Part shown: piece after piece, positions 45,822 through 56,388 of the stretch
Position numbering within the stretch: position 1 is the first letter of the stretch
Layout of the letters: the number at the start of each line of letters is the position of its first letter
Assembly: GCA_032433595.1 (NCBI GenBank)
Contig: JASWJB010000080.1
Coordinates: 1 to 64,000 of the forward strand
DNA: 64,000 bases
Origin: Conoideocrella luteorostrata
Taxonomy: Eukaryota; Ascomycota; Sordariomycetes; Hypocreales; Clavicipitaceae
Direction: 5' to 3'
Translations under genes and position numbers: made by a program
The notes under the pieces: model-generated
What the model was told of the DNA's origin: nothing
Database searches by the model: none
What the model saw: the letters and a program-made list of their open reading frames with translations, nothing else

Positions 45822-48800
45822 ATGGATCATCAGCCAGGTGGGCTGCACCCTGTGAAGGAGATTGATGAAGATCATACTTCCACTCTTTCACTGGACAGCT
45901 TACTACCTAAAAAGACCTCATTGAGAGGCGCATTCAACTCTGGTGGGTACGAGCGTGTCAATCTCGACGACGGGGACGACATCACGGCCAACGCAGAGAG
46001 CAATCACAATCAATCTCAGTCTCACAATGGAAGTCCCAGCCCGGCTGATAGTCTGGGCATATATCCCAAGAAAAGGGATAGCATCATCAGCATCCCTCGA
46101 GTACCCGTTGCCGCAAAATCACCACGCATTTCATCCCCCATCACGTCCGCGTCCAGCACACCTAAGTCCTGTGACAGCTTGCTCGACAGTCCAGCAAGCT
46201 CCAATGGCAGGTCGCCAAGAACCCGTCGCGTATGGGATACCCCTCCAAGGTTCAGCAGCCTGTTTGATAGACTGCGAATGCGAGATGGAGATGGCGAGAA
46301 AACAGAGACGAACAACCAATCAGCGGCGCCTACGTCGGCAGCGAACTTGCCTGGAGATGGTATCCCGCAGTCTAAGGGGCACGGCGCCTCGCTATCCTTG
46401 GAAACGGATGCAGAACTTGCGGGCGACATGTTCGACGATGATGCATTCAATAGCAAGTTTGGTACGTTATCGGAGAATACGCATCGCAGGACCAGAACTA
46501 CTTCGTCGCTAACTGGCCCCTTAGGCAAACCTCCAAGTTACTGCTCGTCCAAAAATGAAATTTACAAACGCAGAAACAGCTACATAGCCGTTGTTGTTTT
46601 TGTCCTATCAGTCTACTCAACGACAATGAGCGGCTTGTGGCTTATTGTATCTATAGTGCAACCTCGCTGGAACCATGCCATATCCTCCAAAGGCAACCTG
46701 CTACCATCAACAGCAACTCTGCTTACCGCTCTTCTGGCCAAAACTATTGAAATTTCCTTTGTCACCGTATTCATCTCCTGCATTGGACAGGTGCTCACCA
46801 GACGGTCCTTTGTACGGAAAGCCAAAGGAATGACGCTTGCTGAAATTACTATGCGCAACTGGGTCATTCAGCCAGGTTCTCTCATTACACACTTCGAAAC
46901 ACTTCCATATGCCGCGGGAACCGTTCTCGGGGCACTGACGCTCACGGCCACCGTCTCGGCCATGTTCTACACCACTGCGTCTGACGCCATGGTTGCGCCG
47001 AAACTGCAGTTTGGTGGCTGGACATCGAGGGATCTGCACGGAGTAGTCATGTCGTCCTATGCTAATGTCCAATTCATAAAGTCAAATTGTCCTAACATGC
47101 TTGGAACAATGCCCGCGGTTCAGGACGATGGAGATGCTTGCTTATCGGTCCAGTTTTCTGGCCAGTCATACAGGAACTTGCTGTCGTTCATGTCAACGTG
47201 GGCAGATGTTCGTCAGAATGGAACGAATTCAACTGAGTTGGCAGATCGTCCGAAGGGAAGGCACTCGCTATACGACAATACAACTATGACGGCGGCATGG
47301 ATCGAGACGGGATATAGCAATGTAACCATAAACCATCAGCAGCACGGCCGAATTATTAATAACGTTACTATGGCGATGCCCCATCCGGGCGTGTACGCGG
47401 CTGCTGTCTTACCTAAAAACGAAATCCTTCAACCTGACGACTTAGCTGGGGTGGGAGAATACGCGATTCGGGCGGGAGTAGTCTCGCCAACAATCAACGT
47501 CATGTGCGTCAACATGAATCGGGACGAACTTGCTCCTTTGGTGTACACAGCATGGGAGAATAGCCGCAAAAGCAAAACCGAGGTTGGGGACCAGTTGACT
47601 GGTCCTTCGAATTGGGAGAATGATGTTCCCATTAAGCGAGAAGACGAATACTTGAATCGCACGGTGGTGGATAACATATTCCAATGGGGGCCAGTCTACA
47701 AGCGACGACCGCCTGTGTTTAGTCTTGTAAGTGGCCCTTATCTTTCCCTGCATTTTCATCCTTGAGTCTGTTTAGATATACAGCTAACTTGATTGTCAAA
47801 ATAGTACCCTGCCGATTATAACATGGTCGCCAACTCGACTGTGATCGATTCCGATTCGATTTATATCCTCGCCAAAAGCAGTGCCATGACTAACTACACC
47901 GTCTGCCAGATGCGGTCCTGGGTCTCTCCAAAGTGCTCGACAAATTTCAATATATCAGGGACCGGTGGTGTCAACATGGAGGCACATTGTGAAGACCCAA
48001 AAGACGAAAACGCTTACTATCGCTCTTGGGAGCCAGGCCAAGGTTGGCCGGCTCCGGAGAAAGATTGGAAGGTACGTGCAAGCTGCTTCGGCTCCCTACT
48101 TGAAGCACACTCAACTATAGATTCACGAAACTGACACTAACATAAACAAAAAATCTAGTGGGTAGGAGATATTTGGCGTTTATCCATGGACATCAATGGC
48201 GGGTTCAAGAACAGCAACGCCTCCAACGCCCGCATCTTGACGAAACTCGCTCTAAAGGAGCCCAAACTAGATCCATTTCTCCCATCCATGGCGGAAGCAT
48301 TAGCCGTGTACGGTGGATCAACTCTCGTCATGAGCTCTCTCAAGACACCCTTGCAACATTATTGGGACAGACCCGACCACGTGCTCAACTCTGAAGACTT
48401 CCCCAAATTCAATGCTTCGGTCATCACACAGCAATACACATCGGGGCATGTCCTCGCATGGCAGAAAATTTTCTACGTTGTTCTTGTGCTGGTCTTCGTC
48501 ATCAACCTCTGTTGCCTGGTATATTCCGGGGTGCGACATGGCCTGGTGACCGACTTTACCGAACCCCAAAATCTGTTTGCCTTGGCGATTAATTCTCCGC
48601 CCAGTGCTCAGCTTAAGGGAAGCTGCGGAGGCGGTCCGGAGAAGAGAGATCTGGTAGTTCCATGGAGGGTGGCGTACGCACCAAGTGCGAACCACTACTT
48701 CTTTGAAGAGGCAAATGAGAAGCCATGGAGAGGGAAGTACTCTAGAAATTCGTTGAGGTCATCTTCAACGGCTGTGAGTGAAAAGGGGAGCAGTTACAAG

Positions 48801-48830
48801 AGACTGAGTTCGGGGAGAGGATGGTTGTAA
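45822..48830 (+). CDS. Large fungal membrane protein with glycosylated ectodomain
   Basis: Three exons, 45822-47726, 47805-48071 and 48159-48830, all phase 0, yield 947 residues. The first ~250 residues are polar and probably cytosolic, with many Ser/Pro sites. Transmembrane helices lie at about 253-280, 298-323, 361-388 and 825-850. The ~430-residue segment between helices 3 and 4 contains many N-x-S/T sequons (NGT, NST, NTT, NVT, NRT, NYT, NIS, NAS) and several Cys, so it is probably extracytoplasmic and glycosylated. The C-terminal ~95 residues are polar and include PSAQLKGSCGGGP. This architecture recurs in filamentous ascomycetes without an established function; I cannot name one. It is not a transporter family that I recognise. 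The intron calls are firm: GTAAGT/AATAG and GTACGT/TCTAG. Confidence 0.88.
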
Positions 48831-50014
48831 TATGATGTGGGCTGGATGTGGACTAGATGCGGTTGCCATCGTGAACACAGATAATAGGAACCATCAGAGG
48901 CAAATTTTCAGTTTTTATGCTTTACGGCGCTGTGCAGGCAACAGGAATATATAGGACGATAGGTCTTCTACATTAATAATACGCTAATAAACCAAGTCGT
49001 GCTACCACGCCCTGAATCAGCATAACCACCTCTTCGATTAGTCTACGAGTTCGCCTTGTCTTTGTATAATTACACGTTTGCTTAGCGGTAATCTGGCTGG
49101 CTATAAAATAGAGCAGCAGAGAATGAAAGAAAGAATGAATGAATGAAAGGAAAAAAAAACCAAAAAAAACCACTGGCGCATCATGCCTATCGTATGACAT
49201 TATCTATGACGCAAGGCTCTGGACATATCATCCCTACTACTCCGTACTCCGTATATGCAATGTGTAGGTACTTTGGTCGTTCGGGAACAAACCCCAAAAT
49301 AAGGCGCCAATCGACTGGCGAGTCGTACGTAGCAGATGGGTCAGTCGCAGAGTTTGACCTTGGTCCTGCGGCGAAGAAAAACAACAAGAGGCAAATGACC
49401 AGCCGGTCGAGGGCAATCCCCAATTTTTGGCTAGTCGTAACTCATGGTCAGTTCAATATTGGAGCCTTGGCGTCCCCAGACGGATAGGATAGTATTCGTG
49501 TCGAAAGACTCTCAGTAAAGCAGGCTTCGCACCACCAATAATCCAAAGTACGAAGCACGGAGTGCAACTTCGCAGTTCGCGCAGTATCATGACAACAAAG
49601 CAGCTTCATCTCGCTAGACTCAAGCGCCAAGCCCTCAGCCCATGCAAATGTTTTTGATTGCAAAATTTTCGCCCTGCGTGATTGGTGCCCTCAACAAATA
49701 AAGATAAAGAGGTTACATTACTACCCGCCCATTGCATCGACTTCCCGCCCCCTGTCCATGATTCGTCCCGTGAAGCATTCTGGTGTAACACTCTCTGCAT
49801 TTGAGAACCACAATGCATGGATAGCTGAGAAGCAAGATTTCTCGCTAATTCTGCTTAAAGACGGCACTGCATAGTAGCAGCAGTGGTGTACTAGTAATTT
49901 CTCCGTACGGCGATATATCCCTGCCAAGGTATGGAGTAACTAGTATTTTGCGTAATACATCCAGAGATATTTATGAGCCGAGCGTTCTCTTCGATCGTGT
50001 CTTTTCGTTCCTAG
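48831..50014. other. Intergenic, 1.2 kb
   Basis: It holds two overlapping ACTCCGTA octamers at 49,239 and 49,246 and an imperfect GAAT/GAAA repeat with A-runs near 49,125-49,170. No coding region is supported. Confidence 0.6.
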
Positions 50015-51559
50015 ATGTACCTCCACATGCAACCCTCCATCCCCAAATCCACCATGGAGACGTCCCCTTCTGACGGCCGTTTTTCCGGTGAAAACAAAAC
50101 CAGCATCGAGGCCGGACAATCTCACGTCCGCAATGACAAACTCACGATCCAGACTCAAAAGCCGTTCACCACGCTCTCCGCCATCGGCGTCGGCTATGGC
50201 ACCACAAACACGGCCATTGGGCTCCTGCTCGTCCTGGGGAGCACGATCCCCATGGGCGGATCGCCTCTATTCTTCTGGGGATTCCTCCTCATGATCATTG
50301 TCGCTCTCGCCACGGCCGTGACCCTCGCAGAGCTGGCTTCCGCGATGCCCCATCCCGGCGGGCAGTACATCTGGGTGAATCAGCTTGCGCCGCCGAACCT
50401 CCGACGCGAGTTGTCGTACTTCACCGCCATGACGAGCTGGCTGGGCGCTGTCGCGACGGGCGCATCGGCTTGTCTGTCCGTGTCGACTGGCGTTTGTAAC
50501 ATCATTGCCCTCCTTGACCCCAGCTTCACATACCAGCGATGGATGGGCTTCGTGGGCTTCCAGCTCTTGAATATCATCACCATGCTGTGCTCGTGCTTTG
50601 AGCACGCGCTGCCGAAAATATCCAAGGCCATGCTGCTCTTCAGCTGTGCCTCATGCGTGAGCGTGTTCGTCGCCCTGTTCGCCACGGCCCGCGAGCGCGT
50701 ATCCGCCAGGGACTTCTTCCTCAACACGGTCAACACCACGGGCTGGCAGGACGGCATAGCGTTTCTGTTCGGTCTAAGCGGAATCAACTGGGCGCTTGGC
50801 TGTCTCGACGTTGCGACCCATCTGGCCGAGGAGATTCCGTCGCCGGAGACGAACATCCCCAAGGCGCTCATGTGGACTGTTGTGGTGGGCTTCTTTGCGG
50901 GCCTGTTCGTCGTTTTGTCCATCTTCGTAAACATACCCGTCATCAACCCTGACGGGGACAACTCAGGCCTGGGTCTGTTTCACCGCATCAGCGGAAGCGC
51001 ACCCCTCGCAGTAGGGCTCTGGATCCCCGTCCTGATCACCACCGCCGGGGCCGTGTGGGCCATTCAGATCTGGCAGTCCCGGATTGCCTGGACCATCAGC
51101 CGAGACGGAGGATTCCCTCTTCACAGATACTTGGCGCGGGTCTTGCCCGCGCCATTCTACACGCCCATCTGGTCGCTGGTCTGGTCGGCCACCTGCAGCG
51201 CCCTTTTTGGCTGTCTGTATCTGGCATCGGAGGTGGCCTTCAATTCTCTCATCTCGACAGGCCTCCTGCTGCAGTATTTCAGCTATAGTGTCCCCGTGGT
51301 GCTGGTCCTCCTTCAAGGACGTTCCAATTTCCAACATGGCCCGTTTTGGTACCCCGTGTGTGGGTGGGTGGCCAACATCTTCATGCTGTCCTGGGCAGTG
51401 GTGGCCACGATTTTTTACTGCTTCCCGTATCAGATACCCCCGGAGGCGGATAAGATGAACTATGTCTCGGCAGTGCTGGCGGTGATTTCTTTGTGTATTG
51501 GCGTATTGTGGTTTTCGTACGCCCGTCGGAACTATGAGGTGGCTTACAACCGGGGCTGA
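50015..51559 (+). CDS. APC-superfamily permease (choline/GABA/amino-acid type)
   Basis: A single exon encodes 514 residues; in-frame ATGs at 50027 and 50054 are alternative starts. A polar cytosolic N-terminus of ~50 residues is followed by about 12 hydrophobic helices, the usual APC number. Family signatures include IGVGYGTTNTAIGL in helix 1, LAELASAMPHPGGQYIWV after helix 2, GLSGINWALGCLDVATHLAEEIPSPETNIPKA (helix 6 and loop; compare the AEE-x-P motif), and SRIAWTISRDGGFPLHRYLA before helix 9. Fungal members include the choline transporter Hnm1, the GABA permease Uga4 and biotin/polyamine carriers; these import cationic or amino substrates by proton coupling at the plasma or vacuolar membrane. 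The substrate cannot be read from sequence. It converges on the kinesin gene with 162 bp between stops. Confidence 0.92.
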   Translation: MYLHMQPSIPKSTMETSPSDGRFSGENKTSIEAGQSHVRNDKLTIQTQKPFTTLSAIGVGYGTTNTAIGLLLVLGSTIPMGGSPLFFWGFLLMIIVALATAVTLAELASAMPHPGGQYIWVNQLAPPNLRRELSYFTAMTSWLGAVATGASACLSVSTGVCNIIALLDPSFTYQRWMGFVGFQLLNIITMLCSCFEHALPKISKAMLLFSCASCVSVFVALFATARERVSARDFFLNTVNTTGWQDGIAFLFGLSGINWALGCLDVATHLAEEIPSPETNIPKALMWTVVVGFFAGLFVVLSIFVNIPVINPDGDNSGLGLFHRISGSAPLAVGLWIPVLITTAGAVWAIQIWQSRIAWTISRDGGFPLHRYLARVLPAPFYTPIWSLVWSATCSALFGCLYLASEVAFNSLISTGLLLQYFSYSVPVVLVLLQGRSNFQHGPFWYPVCGWVANIFMLSWAVVATIFYCFPYQIPPEADKMNYVSAVLAVISLCIGVLWFSYARRNYEVAYNRG

Positions 51560-51721
51560 GTGGTCTCCCATGGATATATGTATATGTATGTCTTGTACTC
51601 CGCAGCTAGACTCGTCTATTCAGATAAACTGAGACTATGGCTTTAAGACATCCTGCCAGATCTTGGTGTAGTTCTCTCAGCGGGGCGGCCGCGAGTTTAC
51701 CGCCCTCGGCGAATATCTCGT

Positions 51722-53703
51722 CTAACCAGCGACCACAAAGTGCCTCGTCCGCGTATCGTACTCTAGAATAACCTCTTCCTCCATCTCCCCAACATCCACC
51801 ACAAACTGTAGCCAGATATCCATCTCAAACGCTCCATCCGCGCTCATCGGCGTCGCCAACCCGCAAAGATACCTTTCCCCCCCGTACTTCTCACCCCTTT
51901 CACTGTCACTGTCGCTGCCACCATCACCACCCCTCCCCTTCCGACTGATCACATTCCCCAAGCTGTCCTTAGCCATCCCACCGACGGCATCCGCGCGGCT
52001 CAGCACAACAGCCAGCTCCCCCGCCGGTAGATCCTGTCGATCAGGCCCCCGCGCACAGCGAACCACCATGCCCGGCCGGATACGCTCCTTGAACGGAAGA
52101 TGTGCCACATCAGGGTCCATGTCTCTGCTTGACCGAGATATGCGTGGCCCCGGCGTGCTCGTACCGGACCGTCCCTTCTGAAATGCCAAATGCAAATCCC
52201 ACAGCCTCAACCTAAACGCCCGAGCTTGCTCCAGCGTAACCCCCGGCGATCTGTAGCATCTCCTCTCAATCTCCGCGGCTGGAAGCCGAAGTAACTGTGC
52301 CCCCGTCTCTGTCGGGGCCACATACTCGGCCGAAATCTTCGAAACGCCAGACTATCACCAACCCGTCAGCATCTGCTCTGCAAAAATCCAGACACAGCCG
52401 TTCGAAGACTCACATTCTTCGCAATCCAGTCCCTCAACTGCTTGTTATCCCATCCCAATGGCCCCTTTGGACCCTCCTCCCTCGGCACCACCACCCTCAA
52501 CAGCTCGGCATACCTCAGCGTATTCTTACTAGCCGCCACGTCCGCCAAACTCGGGTTCACACACGCAATCACCACTGTCCTGCACGCCCTCGTCCCCGCC
52601 GGATCAAACACATGCTTCAGCATCTTCGTCAGAGCGCTTTGCCTATACGGAACATGCGGCTTCTTTCTATTTTTCGAGAACGCCGACGCATCAGATTCCA
52701 CTTTTCCGCGAATGCAGTCCTTGAGCGCCGACAAACTAACGTTGATCTCGCGCGTTTCGCGCATTCGATCCGCCCCGTGGCTGGATCTATCTCTCGCGGC
52801 CTCCGAGCCCGCCAAATCAACCAGATATAGGTATCCTGTTGAATCCGTCCGTGCGTTGTCGATGCGGATCCGGCATATGCTGTGGGAGCGGGACGATGCG
52901 TCGTTCTTGAGTGTCGATGCGGTGTTACGAAACGATGCGGCGTGCTCAATTAAAGACATTGCGCTTTGGGTATTTGTGATGGCATGGTCGATCGCGCCGG
53001 CCATTTGGGTTGTCCCGTTGGCGTCTTCGAGAAGTTGAACCGGTTGTCTGGAGTTGAGGAGGTCAAAGGCCGAGTTGCCAGCCAGTTCAATGATGGTCAT
53101 GTGCATGGTTCGCTCGCCGCCGCCAAGGAGCGAGGGCGACTCCGACTCCGACTCATCCAGCATGGACTGAACGACGAGCTGCTGCAGACGGTTTATCGTA
53201 AATGTTTTGCCCGACCCGGTCTGCCCGTAGGCAAACAGCGTGCCAATGCCCCCATTCCACGCGAACGGTACCAGCTGCGCAACCAAGTCATTATAAATGT
53301 TCTCCGTGGTCGATTCGGAGCCGTACAATCTGTCTACTTTGTAGTTGAAAGACTTTTTCTCAGTCAACCAAAACGATCAGCTCGCTGTGTGGTGTTGTGC
53401 TGTGCTGCGCAGCCCTTTAATGGATGGACACATGTCAAGTACCTTCAACACGGGCTTCCCTCGCGGGTGGTTATACAAGTCATGTATATCCGCGACACCG
53501 CTCTGCGTCATGCGCGGGAATATGGCGCACGGGAATCCAGCGACAGCATCCTCATCCAGGAGCGGTCTGATTCTGGCGCTGACCACCATGTCAGGGCTTG
53601 TTGTTTCAGAGCCTTCGTTTTCGGTGGCCGCTGCCGGCGCGGAGGTCAACTTCCTAAGGAGGTTGTCGTACAATGTAACGTTTCTAAGATAGAATTGGTC
53701 CAT
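51722..53703 (-). CDS. Kinesin motor protein, kinesin-13/KIF24-like
   Basis: Three phase-0 exons, 53703-53443, 53358-52414 and 52351-51722, encode 611 residues. After a short N-terminus, MVVSARIRPLL begins the motor. The P-loop GQTGSGKT is at 132-139, preceded by LFAYG; switch I is NDASSRSH and switch II LVDLAGSE. The NVSLSALKDCIRG and YRQSALTKMLKHVF helices follow, ending with CVNPSLADVAASKNTLRYAELL. The motor (~40-385) resembles non-motile microtubule-depolymerising kinesin-13 rather than cargo kinesins, though sequence alone cannot prove activity. The neck is short. The C-terminal ~190 residues contain RIRPGMVVRCARG and a beta-rich region (YLCGLATPM, DIWLQFVVDVG), with no long coiled coil, so a dimeric transport motor is unlikely. 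Probable sites are spindle or cytoplasmic microtubules. Confidence 0.9.
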
Positions 53704-54576
53704 GGTGTGGACTGAATGTCTGAATTTGCGCCCCGAACAGTAAAAAGATCACTGTTTTGGGAGGTACAAGCAGGGCTGTAGGTGGGAAATGCAGCATTTA
53801 AAAGGCTTCGAAGTCTTAGTCGGGCCCAGCACTTCCACATGGCGAGCAACAAAACCTCAGAACAAGATGGGCCACGCCGGTGCAGCTGATTAGGCACCGG
53901 CACATCCGTCTGTGCCAACAAACGAGACTAAATAGGCAACACTTGTTGATGTCGCCTTGGGTTAAACAAACCCCAACAAGCGCAATGCTGCGCGCGGGGA
54001 CACTACGGAGAACGCTATATGATACAACCAATCCACATCTTTCAACGGTCCATTTTGGGCAATCGGCCCAAAATTGTTGCCTGGCTCGGCCCCCCCGCGC
54101 GCGTGCCCCCTATCTTCCTCGGTCGTCAAAACCGTCCCTGTTCCAGTGTTCCGCCAAAACTAACCAATATGCGGATAGTAGTCCGTACGGAGTAGTGTTA
54201 TTGCACTGCTTAGTTATTGGCCCGCTGTGAGCAGATGCCCAGCTCCATCGGGCTGGCTGACGGGTGCATGGGCCGTCTTAGTGCTTACCGCGTTTCCTGC
54301 TGCCTTGGCCGCTTGCCTGAACTGGTTTGCCTCGAGAAAGCACGGAGCAGCGACATGATACATCACAGGATGTCAACAGTCTTCTGTGGGCGACGATAAC
54401 ACTGTGCGCACTATTTCAACGCAAAAATGTACCCAAACATGCATGATTGATATGTGTGTAAAAATATGGACATTGCCTATCCGGTATGTGAGATCTTCTT
54501 CGTGACGTAAATACACTTAGCAATACCCCAAGTTGCATTCCAACATATCAGCTCCGCTTGCATCCGGCCATTCAGC
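53704..54576. other. Intergenic between tandem minus-strand genes
   Basis: It contains the kinesin promoter and the carotenoid oxygenase 3' end. A palindromic octamer context, TCCGTACGGAGT, is at ~54,182. No gene is seen. Confidence 0.6.
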
Positions 54577-56388
54577 TTAGAGAGCCGACTTCTCAACCGA
54601 AGAAACGTGCGACCCATGCAGGCCAAGAGCAATTGGGAAGCTTGTTTCGGCTCTGCCCAGTTCCTCCAGTGTTTGGGCATCTAAGCACAGCAGATACGAC
54701 TCCTGAGCACTACCGTCCAAAACCAATGTCAGAATCACACCGTCATCCTCCTTCGTACCACCTGGTCGTGGTACAAAAATAGGTTCGCCCGGCGTGTGTC
54801 CAATCGGCCCATTCCATATCAGGGCTTTTCGGTTCTCCAAATCCGTCTTTACAAGAGAGTCCATAAAGATGTTCCTCCCTTGACTGGAAACCCCGTACAC
54901 GTACCTGTAAGCCTTTCCGGCCCGGTTTGGGTTGATCGTGGGCAACTCTCCTGAATGTGGACCCGGAATAGAAAACATCTCCTCCGCGGGTTGAGCGTAT
55001 GCGCTGCTGCCACAGTTCTCCTGCGGCAGAGCATGCATAGTAAACTTGTGACGAACAAGATGGGTCTGGGCTGATTTGTATCCCCCTCTCTCTCCTAAGC
55101 CATTGGTGGCAGCGCCGTTTTGACCCTTGAGAATGTCGTAGTACAGAAAATGCATTATGTCCGTGTTCGCATACTTGACATAGTCCATGTAGAAGTTTGT
55201 CACTTCATTGCCATGCTCGTCTTTTGACTTCTCCTCGAAAGCATTGACGGAATGAAAGAAGAAAGACGCCGGGGTGGAGAATTTGGCGACAACTCCTCTT
55301 CCTTCTCGGCGGTCAATGACTAGCCATTTGCATCTTTCCTTTTTGTTGAACGGTTTTATTGCTTCAATAATGTTGCGCTCCCATAATACCTTGAGACCAT
55401 TCCAACCGAGATGCGAGGTTGGAACACAGAGAATGACGTGGTTTTGCGTCAAAAAAAAACTATGGATGTAAGCTGGAACCAGCTCCTTGTCCCGAACTGT
55501 GGCTAATATATCGGTAGTTCCAGTGTCAGCGTTGACACGAAAGACACGGTATGTCCCTATCCTGCCCATATCCAGATTGAAGTTGAATAAGTCGCCTGTT
55601 TCGGGATCTCTTTGAGCGTGCGCACATGACATTGGGCCCTTCAGGTCCGGGTGTAGATCCTTCTGGGTAGCCGTTCCTACAGGCTCCAGGGTGTTCGGGT
55701 CCAGCTTTTGCAACGTGGCATTGTCTGTGCTGGTGTAAACATTTTTAGGTTCTGTCCAATAGCTGCTGGATACAGAATGCTTCCGTTCAAGCCCTGGCAA
55801 GTTTGGTAGGACGGCAACATTGTTGTTTACTTGCCGTGGGGTGAAAAGACTCATGAATTTTGCAAATATGCCAATGCAAGGGTCATTTCTCTGGCCGAAC
55901 GATATGTCCACCCGCCACCCCTTTTCCTTGACCATTTGTATATACTCTTCTGACTGACGACGGGAGTAGTACGTTACGGTGCATTGGTTTCCATCTTGGA
56001 CAGATGGTATGATGTCGAATCTATGAGTGTGGGCAAAGCCGTCGAACCAATGTGATACGTGGTGGGTTCCTCTCGATGTGTTTTCCACCTCGGACTGGCC
56101 AGGTCCGGTCCTGTAAAGAGTACCAGCAGCCCACGACGGAATCGATCCTTTCACCTTGAGCACAATTGGTCCACGATGCTCCTCTAGTCCATCAAACTGA
56201 GCGGCCTATTAGCATCTCAATCTTCTTGAGCGTGTGTAATATGGAGTTGACTGAGGACAAGAACGTACAGCTCCATTATTTGGCCACGATCTCCATTCTT
56301 CTTTCTCGTAGTTTTCAAATATTTGACGCGTATCTTCTTTCTCATCGACCGCGGTGCGACAAATAATGGTGGCTTTATTGGCAGCCAT
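54577..56388 (-). CDS. Carotenoid cleavage oxygenase (torulene-oxygenase-like)
   Basis: Two exons, 56388-56269 and 56196-54577, give 579 residues; the 40-residue first exon (ending WRSWPNNGA) joins in phase to FDGLEEHRGPIV. The family requires four iron-binding histidines. Candidates sit at His233 (SCAHAQ), His285 (YIHSFF), His355 (FFHSVNAF) and His567 (GLHG), each in the expected context. Other signatures are LYRTGPG, HWFDGFAHTHRFD and RPGGTKEDDGVILTLVLDG. These seven-bladed propeller enzymes use Fe(II) and O2 to cleave a conjugated double bond. The HWFDGFAHTHRF segment favours the fungal torulene-cleaving CarT/CAO-2 group over stilbene-cleaving CAO-1, but this is inference. No phytoene synthase/cyclase or desaturase gene is nearby. 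No signal peptide is seen; it is probably cytosolic or lipid-droplet associated. Confidence 0.9.

Noticed and set aside
50267..51571. Minus-strand ORFs of 112-202 codons opposite the permease gene
   Set aside because: They are shadows of a permease frame with clear membrane helices; the antisense translations are Arg/His/Gly-rich and domainless.
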